A stretch of DNA of 25,894 nt from Dictyocoela muelleri (lineage: Eukaryota; Microsporidia). The DNA lies in contig SDVU01000036.1 of NCBI GenBank assembly GCA_016256075.1, positions 1 through 25,894 on the forward strand. The letters run 5' to 3'. Made by a program: the position numbers and the translations under genes. Within the stretch, counting starts at the first letter, position 1. Every line of letters starts with the position of its first letter. Of the stretch, positions 1 to 10,098 are shown piece after piece. The notes beneath the pieces are model-generated. The model was not told the origin of the DNA. It saw nothing but the letters and a program-made list of their open reading frames with translations, and ran no database searches.

Positions 1-189
1 CGTTATAATCTATATGAAAAATTTTATAATATTATTCTTGATGTAAAATAATATCTGCACTTTTTTGATGCAATTTTCATTTGTAATTAATTGTTTTATA
101 TTAGCATAAATGAATTTTAAGATTGATTTTTTTGGAGCGAAACGCGAATAAACGGTGTTATCTGAGTATTAGAAAGAATGCATCTTCGT

Positions 190-826
190 TTGCAAAAATT
201 TTGTTAAAACATATACGTTTATACGGGACTTTGGTCTCATTTCAGAGTGTTAATGGAGGTGAATTTATAAATAGGAAGTGAGAATTAATTTCAAATAATT
301 TTGGCATTTCATATATGCATGGTCGACTTTACCACCACGATCTCAAGAACAAGTAGAAAGATTTAACCGTACAATAAAAACGTGAATTCGAAAATGTTTC
401 GATTTTAATGGATTTAATTGGATAGATGAAATAGATAATTTGGTTTTCTATTATAATAATAGCAAACATGGAGCCACTAGAATCAATTTAATTATTATTT
501 TTAAGGGTTATGATCAAAATTTATTGATAATGGACATCATGGATGATAATAATGACTTATATACAACTAAAATTCGCCTATTAGAATATATTGAAACATA
601 TATAAAAGAGTATAGTTTGTGATCTGGTGCTGTTTTACAGGTAAATGACGGAGTATTACTAGTGAAGCCATATAGATTGGACGTTAGAAGGATGGCATTC
701 GAATCAATATATTTTTCACATATTAATAAAATAAACGATATATCTGCCGATAAAATTATTATTCAAAAAGAAGATTCTACTGAAATACTTAAAACTACAA
801 TTTGTTGTCTTAAAAAAATAAATTAA
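190..826 (+). mobile_element. Integrase fossil (retroelement or Ginger type), 3' part
   Basis: Broken remnant of a retroviral-type (rve family) integrase. Recognisable parts in order are the second-aspartate region of the catalytic core (about 220-240), the block after it holding the catalytic glutamate (about 340-390), and the short C-terminal part with a YNN...H.AT signature (about 440-520), followed by a tail to 826. Several breaks are present and the element looks old. The window edge cuts off anything upstream, so no terminal repeats can be assigned. It could come from a Ty3-like LTR element or from a Ginger-type transposon, and the sequence here does not decide between them. A second integrase fossil lies at 9831-11962. 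Confidence 0.7.
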
Positions 827-852
827 TTTTTATCATTTTAATTTTTTTTTAA

Positions 853-1937
853 CCGGACATATTTTTTTTCTCTTAACATTATTCAGTTTTTCATGCTTAA
901 CAATCATTAAATTTTATGCTTATTCATTAAGGACACAATTAGATGTGAGGCTATTGATAGTTTGATAGGTAAGAAAAAAAAGTCTAAAATCGTTTGATTT
1001 AATGATTTACACACAGATTTATCCTTTTTATACTACGAACACAATTCTTGCTCGGACACTATTAGATGCAACAAATGTGCGGTTTTAGTATGAAATTTTG
1101 GGGGTGTATGTTTTTATTGATTTTATCCCTTTATTACATGATTGAGAATTATTATGTTAATTCAAAAATAAAATTAATTGAGATTATAAATTATTTATTT
1201 CGACGTGGTTGCATTTTATGTAGTTCTGAATATAAATGGTTAAATAAGAAGAGGAATTTAGTATCTTGCACATGGAAGAACTTGGCGAAACATGTTCTTT
1301 GTTCAATGAAACAATTTTCACTATAAACGAAAATAATAATATTATAAAATTGTTTATATTGGAAAAATAGTTGTTAGGTGCCACTATAAGTGAAATTAAA
1401 AGATGTACTGGGTTCTCAAGATATAAAATTTATCGACTATTGAAAATTCTTTCTAAATTAAAAATTATCGATAAGTATTATAAGTCATTCGTGAAATCGG
1501 GGGGGGTGGGGGTAATAACATGATTATTGAAGTTGGTTAATCAAAATTCGAAAAAGGAAAATATAATAGAGGCCATAGTGTCGAAGGTGTATGAATGCTA
1601 GGTGTTGTATAAAGAAGCGATATAAGACAGATAGTTTTGAAAAAATGTGATAAAGGATCACAATTGAATTTAAAATCTTTCTTGGATAAATATTTAGATC
1701 AAAATTCAATTATATATTCCTATATATGGAGAGATTATCTTGGTATATATCAATATTTTTACCCCATAATGTTGTTAATCATTGTAAAAAATTCGTTGAT
1801 CCCGTGACTGGAACAAATATTAATACTATTGGGGGTTATTGGTCGGCTATAAAGAAGGGAATATCATTTCGTCATAGAACTAAAAAGTAATAGATTTATA
1901 TCTTTTACGTTTTAAGATAAATAGTGTCGTGTCCGCG
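853..1937 (+). mobile_element. Dead Merlin (ISXO2/IS1595-like) element 1
   Basis: DNA transposon remnant around the transposase fragment at 1040-1890. The proposed ends rest on CGGACAC-type motifs: CCGGACAT near 853, GGACACAATTAG near 932 and CGGACACTATTAG near 1053 on the left, and the inverted form GTGTCGTGTCCG near 1924-1935 on the right. Repeated subterminal motifs of this sort also occur in the other Merlin elements of this window. No target duplication was found, so the outer limits are tentative. Confidence 0.5.
1040..1890 (+). pseudogene. Decayed Merlin/ISXO2-like DDE transposase 1
   Basis: Transposase remnant. The 3' half (about 1495-1890) reads almost collinearly with the ISXO2-like family: a SKF-K-KYNRGH-VEGV block, then SIIYS-IW-DYL, then NH-KKFVDPVTG-N-NTIGGYWSAIKKG and RTKK before the stop. 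All three catalytic positions appear lost. The IDES motif reads VG-stop-S, the usual SDxW aspartate is Tyr (SYIW), and the NTIEG glutamate is Gly (NTIGG). The N-terminal half (1040-1400) is broken into frames, with CSSEYKW and a helix-turn-helix-like stretch (ISEIKRCTGFSRYKIYRLL) visible. It cannot be active. The family cuts and pastes elements with 8-9 bp target duplications. Confidence 0.85.
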
Positions 1938-2712
1938 TAGGGTGCTAAGACCTGTTATAAACATATGATAGTTTGACTGAATGTTAAGGTCTTCGCGATG
2001 ACTTTCCCTTCAGATTTAGAAGAAAATTTAAATTTAAAAGTTTTGTTAAAAGACATCTTTATTTAAATGTCTTTTCTTATATACCTTTAAAAGGAGTGTA
2101 AGTACCAATGTAAACACATTTACCCCTTTATACCGTAACCGCTATTTTAATCCCTTTATATCAAAAACCAATCAATTCAATTCTCAACAATAACGTCTGT
2201 ACTCTTGTACACGACAAATAGAAATGAAAAAATAATGAATTTGACACTTTAATAAAGTTAATCATTTAATGATAAAAAATTTATTTTATTTTTTAAATTT
2301 ATAAATTAATAATCATTTATTTAAACGATACTTTTTTTTATAGATTGCATCATAGTGTTAAATTAAAAAAAACATACCCCTCAAAATTGCATCCTAAAAC
2401 CACACTTGCTCCAAAATTTAATTAGATTATAAATAAAAATTTAATTAGATTATAAATAAAAATCTATTTAAGACTTGTAAATATTGTTTTAATTAAGATT
2501 TATAAAATTAAAAAGAAAAATATTTATATTTAGATTTATACAAACAATAAAATTAAGTAGAATTTAAAAATTTAAGCATCTTTTAAAAATAAATATTTTT
2601 TTTGTAATTTGATATTCTGGATTTTCTTATTTTTAAAAATTCAAGTTTCTATTGTAACTCAAATTAACCCTTTAAAGAAATTATTCCGAATGAGAAAAAT
2701 ATTAATAGAAAG
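1938..2712. other. AT-rich intergenic region with a 23-bp tandem duplication
   Basis: No gene is seen. It holds a short imperfect inverted repeat (GCTAAGACC near 1943 against GGTCTT near 1990) and a 23-bp unit present twice head to tail at 2417-2439 and 2440-2462, the two copies identical. The rest is low-complexity A/T sequence leading to the MADS gene start. Confidence 0.6.
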
Positions 2713-2715
2713 CCC
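2713..2715 (+). promoter_or_regulatory. CCC start-proximal motif of the MADS gene
   Basis: CCC triplet in AGCCCATC, directly before the ATG at 2719. CCC-like motifs a few bases upstream of the start codon are a known mark of microsporidian genes, thought to set transcription start very near the ATG. The same triplet precedes the other two intact genes, which also supports this start choice. Confidence 0.55.
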
Positions 2716-2718
2716 ATC

Positions 2719-3615
2719 ATGAAGAATAATAAAAACAATCAAAACAAAGAAAATCAACTTAATAACAATTTACCTATGAAAAATATAGATTTGAGTTTAT
2801 ATTATGATGTTACAGATATATATAGTCAAAATTCAAGTGAGAAAATCATAAGTAACAGTGGTCAAATTGATATTGATCAAATTGATATTGATCAAATTGA
2901 TGTTGATCAAATTGATATTGATCAATTTATACTCGCCAATGATGAATCGAATAAAAGGTGTCATAAAGGAAGAAATAAAATTCCAATTGAATATATTGAA
3001 GATTCAAAAAAGAGAAATGTTACACTTAGTAAGCGTAAAAAAGGTTTACTTAAAAAAGCTTATGAGTTAAATAAATTGACCGGAAGCGAAATATTATTGC
3101 TTGTGACTACAGAAACTGGCCATATTTATTCTTTTGCGACTCCAAAATATAAAACTTTGCTTGCACAAAATGAAAATCTTATTTATGATCATGTTAGTCA
3201 TCCTGATAATAAAAAAGAAATGGTCACTGATAATTCTAATTTCGGTCCTAAAACAAATAATTACTTTCCGGCCAACTACAATCAACTTTATAACAGAAAT
3301 GATATTATTAAAAATAAAAAATTTGGTACTAATAGCTCATTTGGAGAGAGTTACGGATTTTCAAATAGTTATTATTCACAGCAATCTTACAAATTCGGTG
3401 AGAAAGGAAATTTTGAGGAAGAGAGAAATTTAGAAAGTATAAATGATTATAACGCTATTAGATATAATATCGATCGTCGTAAGAAAGAATATTATAGTAA
3501 AACAGCTGAACTGGATGAATTAAAAAGTGATTTAAATAGTCACTATCAGATTAATGAAAGCGATGGTGATATTGAAGATGATAAACCAGATGATGATTCT
3601 TACTGGTTTGATTAA
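2719..3615 (+). CDS. MCM1: MADS-box transcription factor, Mcm1/SRF type
   Basis: Sequence-specific DNA-binding transcription factor of the nucleus. Its MADS domain spans about residues 83-145: KGRNKI at 83-88, the basic helix with TLSKRKKGLLKKAYELNKL at about 102-120, then TGSEILLLV and TETGHIYSFATPKYKTLL. The ETGHIYSFATPK segment is close to yeast Mcm1 and animal SRF rather than to MEF2 types; these bind CArG-like sites as dimers and recruit partner regulators. Residues 1-80 are Asn-rich and contain four or more QIDID units (49-68). The C-terminal half (about 150-298) is Asn/Tyr/Ser-rich, ends in an acidic tail (about 282-298) and is likely disordered. The start is the first ATG and has a CCC motif at -6. 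The gene has no intron, with a possible AATAAA at 3678. Its neighbours are transposon remnants, so context says nothing about function. Confidence 0.95.
   Translation: MKNNKNNQNKENQLNNNLPMKNIDLSLYYDVTDIYSQNSSEKIISNSGQIDIDQIDIDQIDVDQIDIDQFILANDESNKRCHKGRNKIPIEYIEDSKKRNVTLSKRKKGLLKKAYELNKLTGSEILLLVTTETGHIYSFATPKYKTLLAQNENLIYDHVSHPDNKKEMVTDNSNFGPKTNNYFPANYNQLYNRNDIIKNKKFGTNSSFGESYGFSNSYYSQQSYKFGEKGNFEEERNLESINDYNAIRYNIDRRKKEYYSKTAELDELKSDLNSHYQINESDGDIEDDKPDDDSYWFD
2863..2922 (+). repeat. In-frame 15-bp minisatellite (QIDID units) in the MADS gene
   Basis: Four tandem 15-bp units encode QIDID, QIDID, QIDVD and QIDID upstream of the MADS domain. The unit length is a multiple of three, so gain or loss of copies keeps the frame. 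The repeat adds acidic residues to a likely disordered region. Confidence 0.9.
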
Positions 3616-3920
3616 AAATTTTGATATTTTTATTATTTAATTTTATAAGGGCTTTTTTATTGTGTTTAAAATTATTAAATAAATCCATGGTAACGTAATC
3701 TATACCAGGTGAAATCTCTCTGCGATCTTTAGGCTGAATGCGGCCCCACTAGATTCAAGGCTACTTCTTCATTTTTATAAAAAAAATTAATCAATATTTG
3801 ATGAAAATAAATCCCATTTTTTTAATATTTATAAGAAATCGATATGAGTTACTAATCTAATAATTTTTTGTTAAAATAAATATTCTTTAATTACCGCTTA
3901 TGATCAATAGTCTTCTATGT

Positions 3921-4056
3921 ATTCTTTATTTTCACTACTTTTTTTTCCCGATATGCGTAAACACTCCCACGGCTATGAGAGCACCTTCTACTTCAATATC
4001 ATATTAGACCAAGTCTTAATCGGGTATACCACACTGTAGAAACTGTATATTAGTAT
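3921..4056 (-). mobile_element. Old fragment of the tRNA-headed SINE-like family
   Basis: This stretch matches the middle of the two full copies at 12464-12936 and 19847-20280, in the same orientation. Shared landmarks are TTCACTACTTTTT (near 3931), a GATATGCGT block, ATATTAGACCAAGTCTTAAT (near 4002) and AACTGTATATTA (near 4041). It lacks the tRNA-like head and is clearly more diverged than the full copies. The preceding 3686-3770 may be a still older part of the same copy, because TCTGCGATCTTT occurs there and also in the copy at 12464, but this is weak. Confidence 0.75.
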
Positions 4057-4161
4057 TTAAAAATCGTTTATTGATGAAAACTGTATAAATAATTTTTATT
4101 TAAAATTCTATGCAGGTTTATTCTTTAAAATTTTTTTAATTAAGGCATCTATGAAAGTTTT

Positions 4162-5340
4162 GGTTCTTTATGGTTTGAATCCGCTTTTGATTTTTGAAGC
4201 CGCTTTTGATTTTTGAAGCCGTTTTTAAAATTTGAAGCCGTTTTTGAAAAAAAACATATATAGAAAATGTTATAAATATTTATTGAAATAGAGATGAAAT
4301 TGATAAAAAAATTATAAATTCTTTTCGTTTTGTTAGGATATTAGAACTTAAACATGAACTCCATTAAATAACCAGAAAGCATGTTGCTACGAGATCCATA
4401 TTGATTCTTAAGTTTTCTTTTAGCATGTAACCAAAGATTTGATATTTTGAGTATGCACTAGAAGATTTTCAGGAGACTCAAAATTTAACGAGTGATTGAT
4501 AGTCATATGACTAAAATCATTATTATCTCTTAATTGAATATAAGATCTCCATTGATCACTTATAATTGTAGTCCCGGGTTCAATAAATTTATTAATTAAT
4601 GGTATTAAGGTCTCATATGTTCTATTGGAAAGGGGTATGATAATGCATTTTCTAGAGTTTTGTTCAATCATACCAAAAACCAACCGAGCTTCTGTATTTC
4701 TTCCTACATTATACTTTCTTCTAAAGAAGAGAGATTCATCAATCTCAACTACTTTAGAAACTCCATCGGCATCCACTCCACCTAATCTTAGATCGAATCC
4801 CAAAAGAATCTAGACTTCTCGACAATTTAAACACCATAGAGATTACGTGTTCTTATTAATTCTGAGGTATTGTCAAATTAATTTTTGGCTATCATCTTTA
4901 CACCAAAGAAATAAAAATAAGAGGATATCTTCAAATGACTTGGTAAATTCTTCAAAAAAAAACTGTTCTCACAGATAATTCTTTTCGGTGCCTTCCAGTA
5001 CGGCAAACCCATATAAAACCGTCTAATATCTTGCTTTTATTTATTAAAACCATTTCATTCTCACAAGAACATCTTTTTTTTGTTATCAATTAGACAGAAA
5101 GATGCCATTTCTTGTAGAATATCGAATTTAGTGCCTTTTAACATTCATTTAAACTTTTGTTTATTAAATACTTAACCACGTATTTCTTCTTTTGTTTTAA
5201 TATTTATAATCTCTTCCTATCCAATTATTTTTGTCCTTGAAAATCTCATAAATAAGGGTTAAATTTATTTTTTTCAAAAGCGGCTTCAAATTATAAAAAC
5301 GGCTTAAAAAATCAAAAGCGGCTTCAATCCATAAAGAACC
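4162..5340 (-). mobile_element. Merlin element 2 with long terminal inverted repeats
   Basis: DNA transposon of about 1.18 kb. Both ends begin GGTTCTTTATGG. The left end (4162-4250) and the reverse complement of the right end (about 5265-5340) match over roughly 80 bp and contain two to four copies of a GAAGCCGcTTTTgATTT unit, likely transposase-binding repeats. The transposase at 4341-5144 is on the minus strand. No clear 8-bp target duplication flanks the ends, so they may have decayed. The GGTTCT terminus recurs at the ends of two foldbacks in this window, and in diverged form in a third. Confidence 0.85.
4341..5144 (-). pseudogene. Broken Merlin/ISXO2-like transposase 2
   Basis: Cut-and-paste transposase of the DDE type, shifted between frames several times. 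From the N-terminus (5144 downward) the parts are KFDILQEMASFCLIDNK, a zinc-ribbon-like CSCENEMVL...WVC stretch, a FFEEFTKSFEDILLFLFLW helix region, the catalytic core in one open frame at 4420-4803, and a tail ending AKRKLKNQYGSRSNML. The first aspartate (VVEIDESLFF) and second aspartate (ISDQWRSY) are present. The expected glutamate after HTQNI is Lys (NIKS). The long open core suggests a younger element than Merlin 1, but frame breaks and loss of the glutamate make it inactive. Confidence 0.88.
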
Positions 5341-5370
5341 TAAAAAATATTTTATTTGAAAAATTATTTA

Positions 5371-5373
5371 CCC
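5371..5373 (+). promoter_or_regulatory. CCC start-proximal motif before a transposase remnant
   Basis: CCC in TACCCATAAGA immediately before the ATG at 5380. It has the same layout as the CCC triplets upstream of the three host genes, suggesting that this Tc1/IS630-like element used a host-style start signal. Confidence 0.35.
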
Positions 5374-5379
5374 ATAAGA

Positions 5380-6435
5380 ATGAATTTTTTTCCTGAAGAG
5401 AGAGATGAAAGTTCAGAAAAAAGTAGAACCTTGGAGACAGGTGAAACTAGTAATAGAACAGGAAGAAAAACAAGACAGACTCTCACAAAAAATATCATTT
5501 AATGTTTTCTAAATCTTAAAAGAAGCCTTATGTCCTTTACAAATATGCTTCATATTTTACAGATATTAAAGAGTGCCCTTTAAAGATTAAATAATCGGTA
5601 CCTTGCCGGTGAGTTACAAGACTTATCCCAGTTAAAATCTGCAGGTGAGAAAAAAGTTGTATCACAAAGGAGATTTCTACCGAAAAAAAAAACTTTATTG
5701 CTTCCGAGTTTAGATTAAAACCACACGGCAGACTCACTGATATCTCCGAAAAATTAGAAGGGATCGATGAAAGCGGTTCACATTCTCAACCTACTATATG
5801 TAGAATAGTAAAGAAAATGGGATATACAAGAAAATTACTTACATTAGTTCCACTACATAGAAATAGTGAAGAAAATTCAGATGTAAGGGCTCAATTTGCA
5901 CGATCATTAGTTTAAATCAATGATAATCAGATTATTTACGTTGATGAAACCGGTTTCAACTCACATTCTTACCAAAACATGGGTTATTCTCCAAGAAACA
6001 CTAAGTGCTACAAAACAGTTCCTAATTCTAAAAGTTTAATATTTCTGTATTATGCGCAATTACTAAGTCAGGTGTTTTAGCATCTAAAATCAAGGTTTGT
6101 AGTTTCAAATCGAATGAGGTTTTAGAATTTATCACTACACAATTACAAATATTACACCCGAATGCACCGAAATTTATATTAATGGATAATGCTTCAATCC
6201 ACAGAACTGTGTAGTTAAGGAGTCGCTTCGTGAAAAAAAAATATATTTTTAATTCCTACCGCCGTATACCCCCCGGTTAAATACAATTGAAAAATTATTT
6301 TCTTGTTTAAAAAGCCATGTAAAACAAAAAGGAATTTTCACGACAGAAGCGTTCTTATTAGCGTCATTCAAGACGTTTTGTAAAATTTTGAATTTTCAAT
6401 GGAGAGGTATTATAGACATATGGGAACTTGATTGA
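5380..6435 (+). pseudogene. Broken Tc1/IS630-like (DDE_3) transposase 1
   Basis: Remnant of an IS630/Tc1/mariner superfamily transposase. An ATG at 5380 opens 42 codons before a stop. Homology then continues through several frames: a helix-turn-helix region and linker (about 5520-5900, with RLTDISEKLEG and QPTICRIVKKMGYTRK), the first catalytic aspartate in VDETGF (about 5940), the second in LMDNASIH (about 6180), and the glutamate in NTIEKLFSCLK (about 6280-6315), followed by a normal C-terminal stretch to the stop near 6433. All three catalytic residues are still visible, but there are several frameshifts and stops. No inverted ends could be assigned. The left side abuts the end of Merlin 2 at 5340, so the two elements may be nested or adjacent. 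Confidence 0.85.
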
Positions 6436-6539
6436 AAAGCCCTTGCGTTTCAGGATTTTATTTTTAAAAATTCTTTTCTTTTTATCCATTATTGTAAAAA
6501 TTTATTTTTATTTTTTTTTTTAAATTTTTTTGTGTAATA

Positions 6540-6601
6540 ATAATAAAAGATTGGGTCCAATATTAATGAAAGATGAGTCTAATAATAATGAAAGATGGGT
6601 C
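6540..6601 (+). repeat. Short tandem array of about 22-bp units, three copies
   Basis: Three imperfect units of about 22 bp share AATGAAAGATGGGTC (variants AAAAGATTGGGTCC and AATGAAAGATGAGTCT). The array ends exactly at the left end of the 6602-6896 foldback. It may be the subterminal repeat of a lost element, but no inverted partner was found. Confidence 0.6.
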
Positions 6602-6896
6602 GGCACTTACCCGGGTTAGGGACCAGAAAAAAATTGAGCTTAAGAAAAAGTACAAATATAAAAGATACATGAAATTTTTTGCTAATTTAAAATCCTAGAC
6701 CATTTTTTCATATAATTTTATCCATTACTATATTTAGCATATTCCACGAGGCGAAATATGCTAAATATAGTAATAGATAAAATTATATGAAAAAATGTTC
6801 CGGGATTATAAATTAACAGAAAATTTCATGTATCTTTTATATTTGTACTTTTTCTTAAGCTCAATTTTTTTCTGGTCCCTAACCCGGGTAAGTACC
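6602..6896. mobile_element. Foldback element (MITE-like), 142-bp arms
   Basis: Near-perfect palindrome. The left arm (6602-6743) and right arm (6754-6896) are inverted copies around a 10-bp spacer (CCACGAGGCG), with very few mismatches by eye. The ends read GG(C/T)ACTTACCCGGGTTAGG. There is no coding capacity. High arm identity suggests a recent origin. No convincing target duplication was seen. The end loosely resembles the GGTTCT-n-GG(A/G)TTA ends of two other foldbacks and Merlin 2. Confidence 0.9.
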
Positions 6897-7317
6897 AAAT
6901 TATTTTACAACATATGTTTATAAATCACAGTTTTGGTTTTGTAGCACTTGATTGTATACATACCAACAATATTAAAAGTTTTTGATCGAATTTAAATATT
7001 AAAAGAAAAATAAAATGGTGTTAAAAAATTCAATTTAGATAGTTGAATATTTAAATAAATTTAAAAGAAAAGTATATTTTATTTTATTAAGAGGCTAATT
7101 TAAAAATATATTTGTGGGTATTTTAATAAATTGTTGAATTGGATTGGTTATAATTAATTTTAATTGAAAAAATAATAATTTATTAATTTATTTTTAATTT
7201 TTTTTTAGAATTTCAATTCAAGGGCCTTACTTGGTGGTAGGCATCTTTATAAAAAAGCCCAAAAAATATATTTAAATATTTACAAATAATTAAGAATTTT
7301 TATTACATGGTTTTGCT
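6897..7317. other. AT-rich spacer without a gene
   Basis: Low-complexity A/T sequence between the foldback and the 22-bp minisatellite. No open frame, RNA gene or repeat could be supported. Confidence 0.5.
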
Positions 7318-7624
7318 GTTAGTGAGAGTAATATTTGCAGTGTGTTAGCGATATTTGTGGTTAGCGAGGTGATATTTGTAATTAATGAGAGTAATCTTTT
7401 CAATTAGGGAGAGTATCTTTTCAATTAGTGAAATAGATCTTTTTAATTACTGAGAGCGATCCTTTAAGTCAGTGTGAGCGATTATTAAGTTAATAACAGT
7501 GGTCTTTTAAATTAATGAGAACGATATTTTCAATTAATTAGAGCATCTTTTCTTAATTAGTCATAGCGATCTTTTCAGTTAGATAGATAGCGATCAGTTA
7601 AATTAGCTAGAGTAATTTTATTTT
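7318..7624 (+). repeat. Degenerate 22-bp minisatellite, about 14 units
   Basis: About 14 consecutive units, nearly all 21-23 bp, follow the pattern (A/G)TTAGTGAGAGCGAT then CTTTTCA. Each unit has a TTA(A/G) start, a GAG(A/C)G-like centre and a (T/A)CTTTT end. Units differ from one another at many positions, so the array is old, yet the period is kept. It has no open frame of note and no matching array elsewhere in the window. Confidence 0.85.
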
Positions 7625-8092
7625 TGAAAATTCTATAACCTTTAATATTGTCAAAAAAATCAATTGTAATCGTGACAAAACATCTCGTCAAACCTTGAAA
7701 CTTAAATGAAAAAGCCTGGCGAAAATTCGATAAGTTTATCGATATATTTATTCTCTACGGCGAATAGCGGAATAAATAAGCATGATTCTGATTTTTTTCT
7801 ATGGTTCTCGTATATTTTCCCCAACCTAAAAAATAAAAATACCCCTTATTTTAATGATAAAAAAATGATGTAATTGAATATCCGGCATTTCTCGAAAATT
7901 TTCACAAGTTAGGAATTATATTTTTTATAAAAAAATAAAAATAACATTTAAAATTAAATTTTGAATAAAGATATTAATAATTATTTATATTTTATTTATG
8001 ATTTTTAACAATAAAGTGATTGTTTTTAAAAACTGAATACCGATAAATGTATCATTTTTTTATTTTTTCTTTTAAAACGTCCCCAGAATAAT
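7625..8092. other. AT-rich spacer without a gene
   Basis: No gene is supported. A small palindrome CGATAAGTTTATCG lies near 7727. The right edge meets the target duplication of Merlin 3 at 8093. Confidence 0.5.
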
Positions 8093-8100
8093 AAAATTCT
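8093..8100 (+). repeat. Target site duplication of Merlin 3 (left copy)
   Basis: AAAATTCT here and at 9204-9211 is a perfect 8-bp direct repeat flanking the element 8101-9203. The length is what Merlin elements are known to make. Confidence 0.75.
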
Positions 8101-9203
8101 CGAGCTGTGGTCAAATTTTCTCCCCAGGGGGAACCTATGGTCAAATTCCCCCTGATATAGATAAAAAAATATTTTAAATTAAAATTTATTTTTATGAATA
8201 CCCCCATATGATGACAATCGAATATTATGAGACTAAATCCAAAGTCTGGATAAGCGGGTGATTATTACATATTTACAGCAGCAGAACATGCTCATACCCT
8301 CGCATAAATGTAAAAAATGTAATAATTACACCGATTTTGTTCCATACAAGAGAAATGAAGATGGATATTCCTGGAGATGCATGCAAAGGATTTGTACAGA
8401 CTATAAAAAATATACTTCGGTTCGGTGTGGTTCATTTTTTGAAGATTTTAATCTGCCAATAACAAGTTTTTCAAAATATCGTTAAATATTTGTGTAGGAG
8501 TTAAATTAAATATATTTATTCTTCCATAACCTCAGTAAGCCCTAAGTCAATACACAGAATTATTAAAAACTCAAGTTTTAGATTCAGGAAGTTGTTTTAT
8601 CGACAATAATTTAGGGAGTGTTGGTTCTGTAGTCCAGGTCGATGAAAAGATGTTGAATTACAAATGTAAGTCACACCGCGGTAGATCCCCTAGCAATATG
8701 ACCGATGCACTAGTGATTGTAGAAGTTAGAGGTAGGGTCACCAGAGTGTACACCAAAGTGATACCTAATAAATCCGCTTCGACAATACTACCTATTATCG
8801 CTGAACAGGTTTGTTCCGGATCTGAATTAAAACGGATGAACAAAAATCGTATGGTATATTGACTGAGAGAAGATACACACATAAGAATGTGTGTCATAAG
8901 TATAATTTTGTTAACCAAAATACTGCCGTTCATACACAGAACGTTGAAAGCATTAATGGATTAATTAAAAGTGAAACAAGAAAACAATTTGGGGTTAAAA
9001 ATACGATTAGACTAGAGTTTCTGAACGAGTTTTGTATTTTTTTTAATAATAAGAAAAAAATATTAGAAAAAATTTTAGAATCAATAAAGTTGTGATTCTA
9101 TAATATTTTTATTTTATTTATTTATCAAAATTACAAAAAAAAATAAATTAATTATTTTAATCTCTGGTCAATTTTCCCCGGGTGAAAATTTGACCAGAGA
9201 TCC
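8101..9203 (+). mobile_element. Merlin element 3 with 8-bp target duplication
   Basis: Complete-length (1.1 kb) but broken Merlin transposon. The left end and the inverted right end share GAnCTnTGGTCAAATTTTC (8102-8120 against about 9184-9202). Each end also carries a second, inverted copy of the TGGTCAA motif around a CCCC/GGGG centre (left second copy near 8138, right near 9166), so each terminus is itself partly palindromic. The 8-bp duplication AAAATTCT bounds it. The transposase lies inside on the plus strand. Confidence 0.88.
8288..9095 (+). pseudogene. Broken Merlin/ISXO2-like transposase 3
   Basis: Transposase of the same superfamily as the others here, with the most recognisable zinc ribbon: CKKC near residue 8 from the ATG at 8288, then WRCMQRIC, then SVRCGSFFEDFNLPI. 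The catalytic aspartates are visible in VQVDEKM (about 8638) and TDEQKSYG (about 8840), and the glutamate in VHTQNVESINGLIK (about 8930-8970). It then runs open to a stop at 9095. At least three frame changes or stops separate these blocks (after about 8482, between 8510 and 8620, and near 8830). The retained catalytic triad and perfect flanking duplication suggest a fairly young death. Confidence 0.88.
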
Positions 9204-9211
9204 AAAATTCT
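9204..9211 (+). repeat. Target site duplication of Merlin 3 (right copy)
   Basis: AAAATTCT, identical to 8093-8100. Confidence 0.75.
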
Positions 9212-9830
9212 TCATTATCAAGTATAAATAATTTATTCAGATTGTTATATAACAAAGCATTTTGTTTTTTTCAATTCTTCACACAGTTTATAAAGATTAG
9301 GATGCGGATTCTGAAAATTGTTATTTATTGATCGATGCCAAACTTCCAATTTATTTGTTGTCTTTGGTATATTTGATTTTATTCGAGAAACAACATACCT
9401 AAAATCAGATAATAAAACAGGATTTTTTTATAGAGTTAAAAACACCCTGACAACAATTTTAAAAAAATTGTTCATAAAATCAAAATTTCTCCAAAATATT
9501 CGTTTTTTAATATGGAATTTTCATTTTTTTTTTATTTCACAATTTAATTTATTTTTATGCACAAATGCATGTACTAAAATCATCATATTACAGTCTCTAA
9601 AATTGTTATTAATTTTATAATGATTAAAAAATCATTTTTTTGGACTATTTGGAATATAATTTAACAGAAATAAAAAATCCTGTTATCTTAGAACACGGGT
9701 AATACTCTTTGAGTGAAAATACGCTTTCATTTAGAAATAAAAGACTATTTTTCGTGTTTTTATTTAATTGTTTCTTTCATTAATCCGAATTCTTTGACAT
9801 AACACTCTTTAGTACTTTTTTTTATATATG
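9212..9830. other. AT-rich region, no supported gene
   Basis: A 100-codon open frame at 9318-9620 (+) starts with TTG, is Phe/Leu/Lys-rich as expected from A/T sequence, and shows no family motif, so it is not called. Nothing else is supported. Confidence 0.5.
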
Positions 9831-9833
9831 TGT

Positions 9834-10098
9834 AGGCGAAGCGTGGGACCATGCGAAGCGAGGGATCTTTTATTAACTAATGATTTTTTTAATTCAATTT
9901 ATTAAGGACCTATGCGAAGTGAGTGACCTCCTTTGCGAAGTTAACGACTACCTATGCGAAGTGAGGGTCATCCTTTGCGAATTAGGAACTACCTATGCGA
10001 AGTGAGGAACCACTTATGCGAAGTGTGGAACCGCAAATGCTAAGTGTGGAACCACCTATACGATCACCGGAGCTACCGTGCGACAGCGATATTACTAC
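9834..10098 (+). repeat. Subterminal 21-bp repeats (GCGAAG type)
   Basis: About nine imperfect units of 20-21 bp follow the pattern CCTATGCGAAGTGAGGAACNA, interrupted by an A/T stretch at about 9870-9905. The GCGAAG core is also in the inverted right end (11927-11953), which ties the array to the element at 9831-11962 as likely enzyme-binding repeats. Confidence 0.75.

Noticed and set aside
7318-7624. CRISPR array
   Set aside because: The 22-bp units are contiguous and degenerate, with no conserved repeat and unique spacer alternation, and the DNA is eukaryotic.
9318-9620. 100-codon open frame on the plus strand
   Set aside because: Starts with TTG, has no ATG near its start, composition is Phe/Leu/Lys as expected from A/T-rich sequence, and no family motif was seen.
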